Source: Betaproteobacteria bacterium
GTDB taxonomy: Bacteria; Pseudomonadota; Gammaproteobacteria; Burkholderiales; SG8-39
NCBI GenBank assembly: GCA_947482825.1
Contig: CANKMT010000004.1
Span: 22,390 to 86,389, forward strand
Reading direction: 5' to 3'
DNA: 64,000 bases
Shown here: positions 8,819-16,413 of the stretch, piece after piece
Numbering within the stretch: position 1 is the first letter of the stretch
Layout: each line of letters opens with the position of its first letter
Made by a program: the position numbers and the translations under genes
Notes under the pieces: model-generated
Seen by the model: the letters and a program-made list of their open reading frames with translations, nothing else
What the model was told of the DNA's origin: nothing
Databases searched by the model: none

Positions 8819-9534
8819 TATGCCGACAACTCGATCCGCGGCGCAGCCGCGCTGAGAAGGCCGCTTCGGTAGCGCCCCCCGCAGAATCGCGCCATCAGTT
8901 CCTCGGCCTCGCCACAAGCCTGGGCCGCTTCGTCGGCCATCACCGGCAACAGACAATCCACGTTGAAGACGATGGCCGTGGTGCCGGGCTCGACCAGCGT
9001 GTGCTTCGCCTGCCGCCAGGTCCAGCGCCGCGTGAGCACCGTGTCGCCTTCGACGAAAACGATCTCGCCGGGTAACGGGTGCTCCAGTTTTTCCGAACCG
9101 AACGCGACGAACTCTTCGTGGCCGGTGGCCGGCCGCAATACGATGTCGCTCTTGAGTACGTCGATCGAATGGGCACCCGCCGGCACGAGGTGGCGCAGCG
9201 ACACGATGTTGCCGATGTCGACCAGCGCCGAGAACGAAGGCAGCGGGTCGCCCTTGAGCGCGCGCCGCGACAAGGCCTCGATGGACGAGCGGTACTCCGC
9301 GGGCTTGGCCCCGAATGCGCGGTAGGCCTCGCGCCAGGCCCGGATGCGCGGCGCCTCGGCAATGCCTTCGACGGTCAGGCGGTCCCTCACCGAGGCTTCC
9401 GCATCACGCAAGAGTTGGACGAGTTCCGGCGGCGAGGGCGGGTTCGCGAGGCCATGGGCAATCACGACCCCGCGCACATAGCCCGGATACTTCCGGAATA
9501 CTTCGGCGTCGATCGAGTAGGCGTAGGCGCTCAT
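8818..9534 (-). CDS. B3/B4 tRNA-binding domain protein
   Basis: A 238-residue protein resembling the B3/4 domain of the phenylalanyl-tRNA synthetase beta chain as a free-standing protein. Supporting marks are KPAEYRSSIEALSRR, the LVDIGNIVSLRHLVPAGAHS stretch and GEIVFVEGDTVLTRRW. Free-standing B3/4 proteins are thought to act in aminoacyl-tRNA editing or amino-acid recognition, but their role is not firmly known. I chose the ATG giving MSAYAYSID; an upstream in-frame start adds a poorly supported 20-residue extension. It is convergent with the ABC binding-protein gene and has no operon partner. Confidence 0.8.
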   Translation of the reverse strand: MSAYAYSIDAEVFRKYPGYVRGVVIAHGLANPPSPPELVQLLRDAEASVRDRLTVEGIAEAPRIRAWREAYRAFGAKPAEYRSSIEALSRRALKGDPLPSFSALVDIGNIVSLRHLVPAGAHSIDVLKSDIVLRPATGHEEFVAFGSEKLEHPLPGEIVFVEGDTVLTRRWTWRQAKHTLVEPGTTAIVFNVDCLLPVMADEAAQACGEAEELMARFCGGRYRSGLLSAAAPRIELSA

Positions 9535-9695
9535 GGTCACAGCATTATAGGGACTCGTCCGCGGGCACGATTTCACTTCCAAATGAATTGCCAAATACAG
9601 AATTCAAAACGCCGATGGTCGCGCACACCGCCGGCAGCTAGAATCGGCGCAACAGCTGAGCCACAGGCTGCCTGAACACGCACAGGGGAGATTCA

Positions 9696-10574
9696 ATGGC
9701 GAATGCAGCACTTATGGCCGGCGCAAAGCCGCTGGAGCGATTGAGCGCAGAAGCGGTCGCGCAGTTCACCCGCGAAGGCTTCTACTCCCCGATCCGCGCC
9801 CTGTCCGGCGTCGAGGCGCAGGAAGTGCGCGGCAAGCTCGAAGCTCACGAAAAGAGCGCCGGCGGCCCACTGAAGGGGGCGTTGCGCCACAAGTCCCACC
9901 TGCTCTTCACCTGGCTCTGGGACCTGGTCCACCATCGCGGCATCCTCGATCCGGTCGAAGATCTGCTCGGGCCGAACCTGTTGTGCTGGTCTTCAAGCTT
10001 CTTCATCAAGGAAGCGCACGACCCGGCGTTCGTCTCCTGGCACCAGGACTCGACCTACTGGGGCCTGTCGAAACCCGACATCGTGACTGCCTGGGTGGCG
10101 CTCAGCCCGAGCACGCTCGAGGCCGGCGCGATGCGCGTGCTTCCCCGCACTCATGGCGACCAGATCGCGCACCGCGACACATTCAAGGAAGGCAATCTCC
10201 TCACGCGGGGCCAGGAAGTCATGGTCGATGTCGACGGCTCGAACGCGGTCGACCTCGTGCTCGATCCGGGCGAGATGTCGCTGCACCATGTGCGCCTCAT
10301 CCACGGGTCCGAGCCAAATCAGGCAGACGACCGCCGCATCGGGTTTGCAATCCGCTATATCCCGACCTCGATCCGCCAGACCGTCGGCCCGAGGGACAGC
10401 GCCACGCTGGTGCGCGGCATCGACGAGTACCGCCACTTCGACCTCGAAAAGCGCCCTGAGAGCGACCTCTCGCCCGCCGCACTCGCCCAGCACCACGAAA
10501 TCACCGAGCGGCAGGCCAGGATCCTGTACGCTGGCACGCCGATCGAGAACTTCGACAAGAAGAAGCTGCAGTAG
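9696..10574 (+). CDS. Phytanoyl-CoA dioxygenase (PhyH) family oxygenase
   Basis: A 292-residue Fe(II)/2-oxoglutarate-dependent dioxygenase. The facial triad is visible as WHQDSTYW (His-x-Asp) and the later His in IHGSEPNQ, with the 2-oxoglutarate-binding Arg expected in the RRIGFAIRY strand. An aggggag ribosome-binding site precedes the ATG. The next gene, a zinc alcohol dehydrogenase, follows in the same direction after 88 bases, so the two might hydroxylate and then oxidise the same substrate (inference). The family acts on very diverse small molecules, so no substrate is given. Confidence 0.88.
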   Translation: MANAALMAGAKPLERLSAEAVAQFTREGFYSPIRALSGVEAQEVRGKLEAHEKSAGGPLKGALRHKSHLLFTWLWDLVHHRGILDPVEDLLGPNLLCWSSSFFIKEAHDPAFVSWHQDSTYWGLSKPDIVTAWVALSPSTLEAGAMRVLPRTHGDQIAHRDTFKEGNLLTRGQEVMVDVDGSNAVDLVLDPGEMSLHHVRLIHGSEPNQADDRRIGFAIRYIPTSIRQTVGPRDSATLVRGIDEYRHFDLEKRPESDLSPAALAQHHEITERQARILYAGTPIENFDKKKLQ

Positions 10575-10662
10575 GATTCTTCGCGCGGCCGCGCGAGAAT
10601 CGTCGCCGTGAGCGACCGGTTCCCGGCGATACTGCGGCGACGAGCACAATTCAGATCCAGAC

Positions 10663-11760
10663 ATGCAATTCCGGGCCGCAGTCCTGCACGAAGTCGGCGC
10701 GCCGCTCGCAATAGAGCGCGTCACGATGACCGGGTTGCGCCGCGGCGATGTCCTGGTCCGCCTTCGCGCCAGCGGCCTATGCCATACCGACCTCGAAGTG
10801 ATCCAGGGCAGCCTCGCCTACCCGATGCCGATCGTGCTCGGGCACGAGGGTGCAGGAATCGTAGAGGCTGTGGGCGAAGGCGTCACGCACGTCGCACCGG
10901 GGGACCACGTCGTGTGCTCGTGGAACCCGCATTGCGGGCACTGCTTCTATTGCGAACGCGACCTGCCGATCCTGTGCGAGCCGTTCATCCGCAACCAGCC
11001 TCGGGGGCGCCTGCTCGACGGCGAATCGCGCTATCGCCTCGGCGGTCAGCCGCTCCACCATTTCTCGGTGGTCTCCTCGCATGCCAAGTACTGCGTGGTG
11101 CCGGAGTCCGGCGCGATCCGTGTGCCGAAGGAAATTCCGTTCGACCGCGCCTGCCTGATCGGCTGCGGCGTGATGACAGGCGTGGGCGCGGTGGCGAGGC
11201 TCGCGAAGGTCGAAGCCGGTTCGAGCGTGGTGGTGATCGGCTGCGGCGCGGTGGGATTGAACGCGGTTCAAGGGGCAGTCATCCAGCGCGCAGGCGCGAT
11301 CTTCGCCGTGGATACCGATCCGGTGAAGCTCGCGATGGCCAAGCAATTCGGCGCGACTCACGGCCTTGCGGCCGGTGCCGAAGCGCTCGCAGAAATCAAG
11401 TCCGCCACAGCCGGGCGCGGCGCCGACTATGTTTTCGAGTGCGCCGGCGTCGACCATACCCTGCAGTTCATGCTCGACGCCCTGCGCCCGGGCGGTCAGG
11501 CCGTGATCCTCGGCAAGACCAACGTCGGCAAGCAAGTCAGCCTGCGCTGGGGTTCAATGATGGGCGAGCGGCGCATCGTGCGCTCCAGCTACGGCGGGGC
11601 CCGCCCGCGCCGCGATTTCCCGTGGCTGGCGCAGCTCTACCTCGACGGCCAGCTCAAGCTCGACGAACTGATCACCCGGCGCCTGAAGCTCGAAGACATC
11701 AACGCCGGGTTCGATGCGATGACGCGCGGCGGGCTGGTGCGCGCGGTGGTGGAGCTGTAG
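10663..11760 (+). CDS. Zinc-dependent alcohol dehydrogenase (class III-like MDR)
   Basis: A 365-residue medium-chain dehydrogenase. The catalytic zinc region has GLCHTDLEV and GHEGAGIVEAVGEGV; the structural-zinc lobe has four cysteines in HCGHCFYCERDLPILC; the nucleotide-binding motif is IGCGAVGLNAV. The TGVGAV segment and overall length match the glutathione- or mycothiol-dependent formaldehyde dehydrogenase and NDMA-dependent alcohol dehydrogenase group, without showing which thiol is used. It follows the PhyH gene and converges on the next Bug gene. No strong ribosome-binding site is visible before this ATG. Confidence 0.88.
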   Translation: MQFRAAVLHEVGAPLAIERVTMTGLRRGDVLVRLRASGLCHTDLEVIQGSLAYPMPIVLGHEGAGIVEAVGEGVTHVAPGDHVVCSWNPHCGHCFYCERDLPILCEPFIRNQPRGRLLDGESRYRLGGQPLHHFSVVSSHAKYCVVPESGAIRVPKEIPFDRACLIGCGVMTGVGAVARLAKVEAGSSVVVIGCGAVGLNAVQGAVIQRAGAIFAVDTDPVKLAMAKQFGATHGLAAGAEALAEIKSATAGRGADYVFECAGVDHTLQFMLDALRPGGQAVILGKTNVGKQVSLRWGSMMGERRIVRSSYGGARPRRDFPWLAQLYLDGQLKLDELITRRLKLEDINAGFDAMTRGGLVRAVVEL

Positions 11761-11783
11761 AAAATAGTGTCCGTGTCGCATTT

Positions 11784-12770
11784 TCAGTCCAGCGTAATCC
11801 CCAGTTCGCGCGCGAGCGCGATCCACACTGGCTTGATCTCGTTGTTCAGTTTCTCGAACTCCTCCGCCGTCCAAGGTTTTTCCCGCAGGCCGAAATTGGA
11901 GTGAATCTGCTTGACGCGCGGAATGTCCGCCGACTCCTGGTGGATCGCCGAGATGCGGCCCACGATGTCCCTGGATATGCCCGCCGGCGCGAACATGCCG
12001 ATCCAGCCCTGGATGACGAAGACCGGCTCCTTGAACCCTTGTTCGACAAACGTCGGCACGTCCGGCAGCCGCGTCGAGCGAACCGCGGTGGGCACCGCGA
12101 TCGGCCGCGCCCGGCCAGACTGCAAGTGGGGCGACATTGCGGGGATGCTGCCGACCGCCGACGTGATCTGGCCGGAGGCAAGATCGGCCCACATCGGCGC
12201 CTCGCCCTTGTAATGCACCGCATCGATCTTGGTGCCGTAGAGCTTGTTTATCTGCAAGGCGAGCATGTGCGGATAGGTCCCTGCCGAATAATTGCCCATG
12301 GTGACGCGCTCGCGCCGTGCGAGGTCGATGTACTCGGCCATGGTGTTGACCTTCACGCCCGAGCCCACCGCCAGCGGCAGGTGCCCCGCGTCAAAGCCCG
12401 AAACGTAGGCGAAATCCTTGTCCGGGTCGTAAGGCATCTTTTTGTAAAGGATGCGGTTCTGGTTCATCGTGCTGGAGATCGTGAACAGAAACGTGTAGCC
12501 GTCCGGCGCAGCTTTAGCCACGTCGCCCGCCGCGATCATCGACCCGGCGCCGGGCTTGTTTTCGACGACCACCGGCTGGCCGAGCTTCTGCGACAGCGGC
12601 TCGCAGTACGCGCGCGCGAGGATGTCGGTCAGGCCGCCGGCCGGGAACCCGACCACCACGCGGATCGGTTTTATCGGCCATGCGCCTTGCGCGCCGGCCG
12701 GCCATGGAAACGTCGAAAGTGCACCGATACCCGCTGCTGCGCGCAGTAGCCTGCGTCGAGTGTCATTCAT
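11784..12770 (-). CDS. Bug/TctC-family periplasmic solute receptor
   Basis: A 328-residue receptor. The N-terminus MNDTRRRLLRAAAG has an arginine-rich start that resembles a twin-arginine signal without the full consensus, ending at AGAQ. The core has KPIRVVVGFPAGGLTDI, VENKPGAGSMIAAG and the ligand loop VHYKGEAPMWADL. A ribosome-binding site gagggagg lies upstream. It stands alone: convergent with the alcohol dehydrogenase and separated from the arginase-like gene by 161 bases that hold an insertion-end-like repeat. Confidence 0.9.
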   Translation of the reverse strand: MNDTRRRLLRAAAGIGALSTFPWPAGAQGAWPIKPIRVVVGFPAGGLTDILARAYCEPLSQKLGQPVVVENKPGAGSMIAAGDVAKAAPDGYTFLFTISSTMNQNRILYKKMPYDPDKDFAYVSGFDAGHLPLAVGSGVKVNTMAEYIDLARRERVTMGNYSAGTYPHMLALQINKLYGTKIDAVHYKGEAPMWADLASGQITSAVGSIPAMSPHLQSGRARPIAVPTAVRSTRLPDVPTFVEQGFKEPVFVIQGWIGMFAPAGISRDIVGRISAIHQESADIPRVKQIHSNFGLREKPWTAEEFEKLNNEIKPVWIALARELGITLD

Positions 12771-12805
12771 TGCGGTTCCTCCCTCTTGCTCGCTAACGTA
12801 CTGGT

Positions 12806-12850
12806 ACCAGCACAAAACTGACAGGATCGTCAATATCTACGCCGACTTTC
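12806..12850 (+). repeat. Dispersed IS-end-like repeat, copy A
   Basis: A 45-base stretch with the pattern ACCAG-ACA-ACTGACAGGA-TCAATATC-GACTTTC, nearly repeated at 30115-30160; the last part (GACTTTC after a GC-rich triplet) recurs at 43551-43581 and 61609-61642. All copies lie in intergenic gaps. The layout recalls terminal sequences of IS21-type insertion elements, but no transposase is present, so it is read as a solo end or scar. Confidence 0.45.
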
Positions 12851-12931
12851 CGATAAAATGTCCTGAAATCTAGTCCGTTTTCGACCATTTTTGAAGCGCA
12901 CCGCCAAGTGCCCGTCGAGGCCTATCGCGGT

Positions 12932-13888
12932 TCAGTCCGTGCCCTCGCGATCCAGCCCCCGGTAACGGCACAGCAGCACGAGTGTCTCCACCATCAACGC
13001 CGCAGCAAGCGATGCCGCCATGCCGTTCACGTCGTGCGGCGGGCTGACCGTATTGACGTCGATCGCCACGATGTTCAGGCCAGCAAGCCCGCGCAGGAAT
13101 TCGATGCCTTCGCGAGCGCTCAACCCGCCCCAGCTCGGCGCACAAACGCCGGGCGCGCACGAAGGATCGAAGACATCCATGTCGATGCAAAGGTAGACCG
13201 GCCGTCCCTCGAGCGTCTTGTGCACCTCCCCAAGCACGTCCTTGAATCCCCTTTCCAGCAGCGCATTCAACGGAATCACGGGCCGGTAGCCAAGCGCATG
13301 CGTGCGCGGGAAGCCACCCTGGAAATAGGTGGTGCCGCGCAGGCCGATATGGAACGAGGACTCCGGGTCGATCACGCCCTCGGTGGCCGCGTGATGGAAC
13401 TGCGTGCCGGTGTTGTGCTCGTTGCCCGGCACCGGCGCCGTCGTGTCGGTATGCGAGTCGAGGTGCACCGCCGCGAGGCCAGGGTAACGCTTTCCGACCG
13501 CGCGCATCTGCGGCAATGAGATGCTCCCGTCGCCGCCCATCGTGACCGGCACGGTGCCGGCAGCCAGCATGCGGGCCATGGCTGCCTCGATGCGCTCGAA
13601 CGCGTCGAGGATCCGCCCCGGGGTGAGCTTCACGTCGCCGCAGTCGACCAGGCCCAGGCGCTTGGCGGGGCTGAAATCGGCGAGCTCCGGGTTGAAGGGC
13701 CGCATGAGCCGCGACTGCTCGCGGATCGAAAGCGGTCCCTGCCGCGATCCAACGCGGAAGGGATGGATGCCGTAGTCGAAAGGGATGCCGAGGATCGCGG
13801 CCTTGGCCGAGGTCAGGTCATGCGAATAGGGCGCGCCCATGAACGTGAGCGGGCCGCTGCAAAGCGCCTTGAGTCCTTCGTCTTCCAT
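12932..13888 (-). CDS. Arginase/agmatinase-fold protein with altered active site
   Basis: A 318-residue ureohydrolase-fold protein. Of the manganese motifs, the second is intact (LDSHTD, with D144, H146 and D148) and the third is intact (CIDMDVFDP, with D236 and D238). The first, normally GGDHS, reads GGDGS at 118-122, so the His ligand to the first metal is missing; the late EV(S/A)P Glu is Thr280 in DVNTVSP. The fold is therefore clear but hydrolysis of a guanidino group by the usual two-metal route is doubtful; it may bind one metal or use a different substrate. It follows a Bug receptor by nine bases and may share its ligand (inference). Confidence 0.85.
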   Translation of the reverse strand: MEDEGLKALCSGPLTFMGAPYSHDLTSAKAAILGIPFDYGIHPFRVGSRQGPLSIREQSRLMRPFNPELADFSPAKRLGLVDCGDVKLTPGRILDAFERIEAAMARMLAAGTVPVTMGGDGSISLPQMRAVGKRYPGLAAVHLDSHTDTTAPVPGNEHNTGTQFHHAATEGVIDPESSFHIGLRGTTYFQGGFPRTHALGYRPVIPLNALLERGFKDVLGEVHKTLEGRPVYLCIDMDVFDPSCAPGVCAPSWGGLSAREGIEFLRGLAGLNIVAIDVNTVSPPHDVNGMAASLAAALMVETLVLLCRYRGLDREGTD

Positions 13889-13897
13889 GCTCTTACC

Positions 13898-14872
13898 TCA
13901 CTCGACTTTGACGTTCGCATCGCGGGCGACCTTCGCCCAGCGCTTCGCATAGGTTTCGACCAGTTGCTGGAACTGCTCCGGCGAATTCACGCGCGGCTCG
14001 ACGCTAAGTCCGGCGAATTTTTCGCGCACGTCCGGCGCAGCAACTGCTTTTGCGATCTGGGCGTTGAGGGCAAGCACCACGCTGCGGGGCGTGCCCGCGG
14101 GCGCGAGAAAGCCCCACCAATGCTCGACGACCATCTCGGGCGCTCCGCTTTCGACGAAAGTCGGCACCTCGGGCAGCGAGGACAAGCGCGACGGCGAAGT
14201 GACCGCAAGCACCCGCAGCTTGCCGGAGGACACATGCGGCGCCGCCGAAGCGAGCGTGGAGAACACTGCGTTGACCTGGCCGCCCGCGGCATCGGTAAGC
14301 GCCGGCGCCGAGCCCTTGTACGGCACGTGCACAAGCTTTATGCCGGTGCCGGTTTGCAGCATTTCGATCATCAGGTGCGATGCCGTGCCGTTGCCGCCCG
14401 ACGCCACGGTAACCTGGCCGGGCTTCGCACGCGCGCTCGCAATCAGCTCCGCCAGGGACTTGAACTGCGCGGCATTGGAGTACAGGAACTGTGCAGAGAC
14501 ACCGACGATGGTGATCGGGGCAAAGTCCCTGATCGGGTCATAGGTAGGCTTCGGCAGCACGCTCGCGTTGACGGTGAAAGGCACGTCGGCAATCAGGATC
14601 GTGTACCCGTCAGGCGCGGCGCGCGCCACCTGCGTGGTGCCGATCATGGTGCCGGCGCCGGGGCGGTTATCGACGATGAAAGGCTGCTTGAAGGCGTCGG
14701 CGAGCTTGGCGGCCAGCAGGCGCCCGATCACGTCCGAACTGCCGCCCGGCGGATACGGCACGATGATCTGCACGGCGTGGGTCGGCCAGGCCTGGGCGAA
14801 TGCGACCGGGGGTGCGACGCACAGCGAGGTAGCGAGCAGGACCAATTCCAGGAGGGAAATGCGCGAATTCAT
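13898..14872 (-). CDS. Bug/TctC-family periplasmic solute receptor
   Basis: A 324-residue receptor with a long hydrophobic signal peptide (cleavage near VAFAQ), the core opening AVQIIVPYPPGGSSDVIG, VDNRPGAGTMIG and the loop HVPYKGSAPALTD. Its ATG overlaps the stop of the antitoxin gene higA as ATGA, and no ribosome-binding site is visible, so translation may be coupled to the toxin-antitoxin transcript, an unusual arrangement. The arginase-like gene follows nine bases downstream. Confidence 0.9.
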   Translation of the reverse strand: MNSRISLLELVLLATSLCVAPPVAFAQAWPTHAVQIIVPYPPGGSSDVIGRLLAAKLADAFKQPFIVDNRPGAGTMIGTTQVARAAPDGYTILIADVPFTVNASVLPKPTYDPIRDFAPITIVGVSAQFLYSNAAQFKSLAELIASARAKPGQVTVASGGNGTASHLMIEMLQTGTGIKLVHVPYKGSAPALTDAAGGQVNAVFSTLASAAPHVSSGKLRVLAVTSPSRLSSLPEVPTFVESGAPEMVVEHWWGFLAPAGTPRSVVLALNAQIAKAVAAPDVREKFAGLSVEPRVNSPEQFQQLVETYAKRWAKVARDANVKVE

Positions 14873-15237
14873 TTGCTGTGCCGCGAACCCGAACGGGCGC
14901 GATAGGTTGCAGTGACCTGCCGGGCCACGGCGTGCGCGCCGTCTCGGGCCTCGTTCCACGGCCTTATTTTCGCCAAGACCTTGCCGAGAGTGTCCTTGGC
15001 GATTTCACTGTCGTAGCGAATCTGGCCACGCAGCCAATAACCCTCCGAGAGGCCGAAAAACCGGCACAGGCGAAGATCGGTATCTGCGGTGATGGAGCGC
15101 CCTCCGGATACGATATCGCTGATGCGCTGAGCCGGTACGCCAATTTCCTTGGCCAGCCGGTACTGCGAAATGCCCATCGGCTTCAGAAACTCTTCTGCCA
15201 GGATTTCGCCGGGAGTAATGGGGGACAGTTTTCGCAT
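14869..15237 (-). CDS. higA: HigA-family antitoxin (XRE DNA-binding)
   Basis: A 122-residue helix-turn-helix protein. The opening MRKLSPITPGEILAEEFL and the helix region ISQYRLAKEIGVPAQRISDIV are characteristic of HigA/VapI antitoxins, which neutralise the paired RNase and repress their own promoter. I chose ATG 15237, which has a GAGAG a few bases upstream; a GTG four codons earlier abuts the toxin stop. The C-terminal tail (about 25 residues after the usual end) is longer than in most HigA and runs into the next gene. The toxin gene comes first, the typical HigBA order. Confidence 0.92.
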   Translation of the reverse strand: MRKLSPITPGEILAEEFLKPMGISQYRLAKEIGVPAQRISDIVSGGRSITADTDLRLCRFFGLSEGYWLRGQIRYDSEIAKDTLGKVLAKIRPWNEARDGAHAVARQVTATYRARSGSRHSK

Positions 15238-15249
15238 TGCTACTCTCAC

Positions 15250-15528
15250 TCAGTGATAGTCGATGATCTCAACGTCTTCCGGGCCCGCATCGGTCCAACG
15301 AAAGCATGCGCGAAACTGATCGTTGATGCGGATACTGTGCTGGCCTGAACGATCACCTTTCAACCCCTCCAGACGATTGCCGGGCGGGATACGCAAGTCT
15401 TCGAGACGTCCGGCCTGGTTTAGCTGTTCGAGCTTGCGGCGTGCTACGACTTCGATGTTGACGAAGCGGGGAACTCGAATGCGGTTGAACAGGGCTTCAG
15501 TGTCGGGGCATCTGAAGGACTTGATCAT
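15250..15528 (-). CDS. higB: HigB-family toxin (RelE/ParE superfamily mRNA interferase)
   Basis: A 92-residue toxin. The opening MIKSFRCPDTEALF, the segment LRIPPGNRLEGLKGDRSGQHSI and the C-terminal RINDQFRACFRW...VEIIDYH match the host-inhibition-of-growth HigB group, which cleaves mRNA on the ribosome. The length is normal and the key Arg/His-rich strands are present, so the toxin looks intact. The antitoxin follows 12 bases downstream, and a 7-base-arm palindrome sits just before the start. Confidence 0.92.
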   Translation of the reverse strand: MIKSFRCPDTEALFNRIRVPRFVNIEVVARRKLEQLNQAGRLEDLRIPPGNRLEGLKGDRSGQHSIRINDQFRACFRWTDAGPEDVEIIDYH

Positions 15529-15533
15529 ACGCG

Positions 15534-15556
15534 ATAGTCATGCGAGGCGTGACTAT
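15534..15556. promoter_or_regulatory. Candidate HigA operator
   Basis: A perfect inverted repeat, ATAGTCA, nine-base spacer, TGACTAT, lies six bases before the higB start codon and just after the stop of the isomerase gene. Its position fits an autoregulatory operator for the HigA antitoxin. Confidence 0.55.
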
Positions 15557-15558
15557 TG

Positions 15559-16413
15559 TCAAGCCACTTCGCGTTTCACTCCCAGCCCCTCCAGGATTCC
15601 CTTCAGATACCCCACCGCCCGCGCCGCCGCGGCCGGCCCGTCGGGCACGTAGTCGAACGGCTCCACTGCGATGTCGCCGGTGTAGCCGTGCCTGATCAGC
15701 GCGGCAAACAGCGGCGCGAACTTCTGCTCGCCCTGCCCCGGACCCCGCCGGTTGCGGTCGTTGACCTGCACGTGCGCGATCAGCCCCTTGGGCAGCCAGC
15801 GCTCGGCGAGCCGATCCAGCGGTTCCTTCTCCATCTGCCCGGCCGAGCTGCAGTCGAGCATGCTCTTCAGGGCCGGGTTATCGATGGTGGCGACGATCTG
15901 CGCGGCCTCTTCCAGCGTATTCACCAACGGCGTCTGCTCCGAAGACAAGGGTTCGACGCAATAGGTGACGCCGGCCAGTTGTGCCCGCTCGGCCACCGTG
16001 GACCAGCAGGCCTGTGCTCTCGCGAGCGCGGCCTCGCGCGTGTCGCCGGGATCGATGCGGCGCTGGCCGGGCGAGCCGTGCACGAGATAGCGCCCGCCGA
16101 GTTCCGCACACAGGTCCACCAGCGAATACATCACATCGAGCGACCTCTTCCTGACCCCGTCGTCCCGCGTGCTGATCGAAAGACCCTCGGGTTTCACCAG
16201 CAGCCAGTGCAGGCCGGTCACCGCAATGCCAGCGTCTTCGGCCGCGCGGCGCGAGGCCGCCACCAGCGCCGTGCTCATGCGGTGCGGTTCCTCGGCAAGC
16301 GTATAAGGCGCGACCTCGAGGCCGTCGTACCCGAGCTTCGCGGCGTATTCGCATTGCTTCGGGAACGGCATCGGCACGATCACTTCATTGCACAGGGCGA
16401 TTCGCATTGTCAT
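15559..16413 (-). CDS. Sugar phosphate isomerase/epimerase-like TIM-barrel protein
   Basis: A 284-residue xylose-isomerase-like barrel. Metal-binding Glu and His candidates are visible: DGLEVAPYTL, the YCVEPLSSEQTP Glu strand, MLDCSSAGQM, IAHVQVNDRNR and the final IAVEPFDYVPDG. Members include hydroxypyruvate isomerases, tagatose epimerases and inosose dehydratases. The ATG at 16413 overlaps the tctA stop as ATGA, so it is the fourth gene of the tct operon. It may act on the solute brought in by that transporter (inference). Confidence 0.85.
   Translation of the reverse strand: MTMRIALCNEVIVPMPFPKQCEYAAKLGYDGLEVAPYTLAEEPHRMSTALVAASRRAAEDAGIAVTGLHWLLVKPEGLSISTRDDGVRKRSLDVMYSLVDLCAELGGRYLVHGSPGQRRIDPGDTREAALARAQACWSTVAERAQLAGVTYCVEPLSSEQTPLVNTLEEAAQIVATIDNPALKSMLDCSSAGQMEKEPLDRLAERWLPKGLIAHVQVNDRNRRGPGQGEQKFAPLFAALIRHGYTGDIAVEPFDYVPDGPAAAARAVGYLKGILEGLGVKREVA

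Noticed and set aside
10608..12749. Long open plus-strand frame of about 713 codons over the alcohol dehydrogenase and a Bug gene
   Set aside because: The alcohol dehydrogenase is in another frame with complete zinc motifs, and the rest is antisense to a receptor; no domain is visible in the long frame.
12806..12850. Intact insertion sequence
   Set aside because: No transposase frame and no paired inverted ends lie nearby; only end-like repeats were found.
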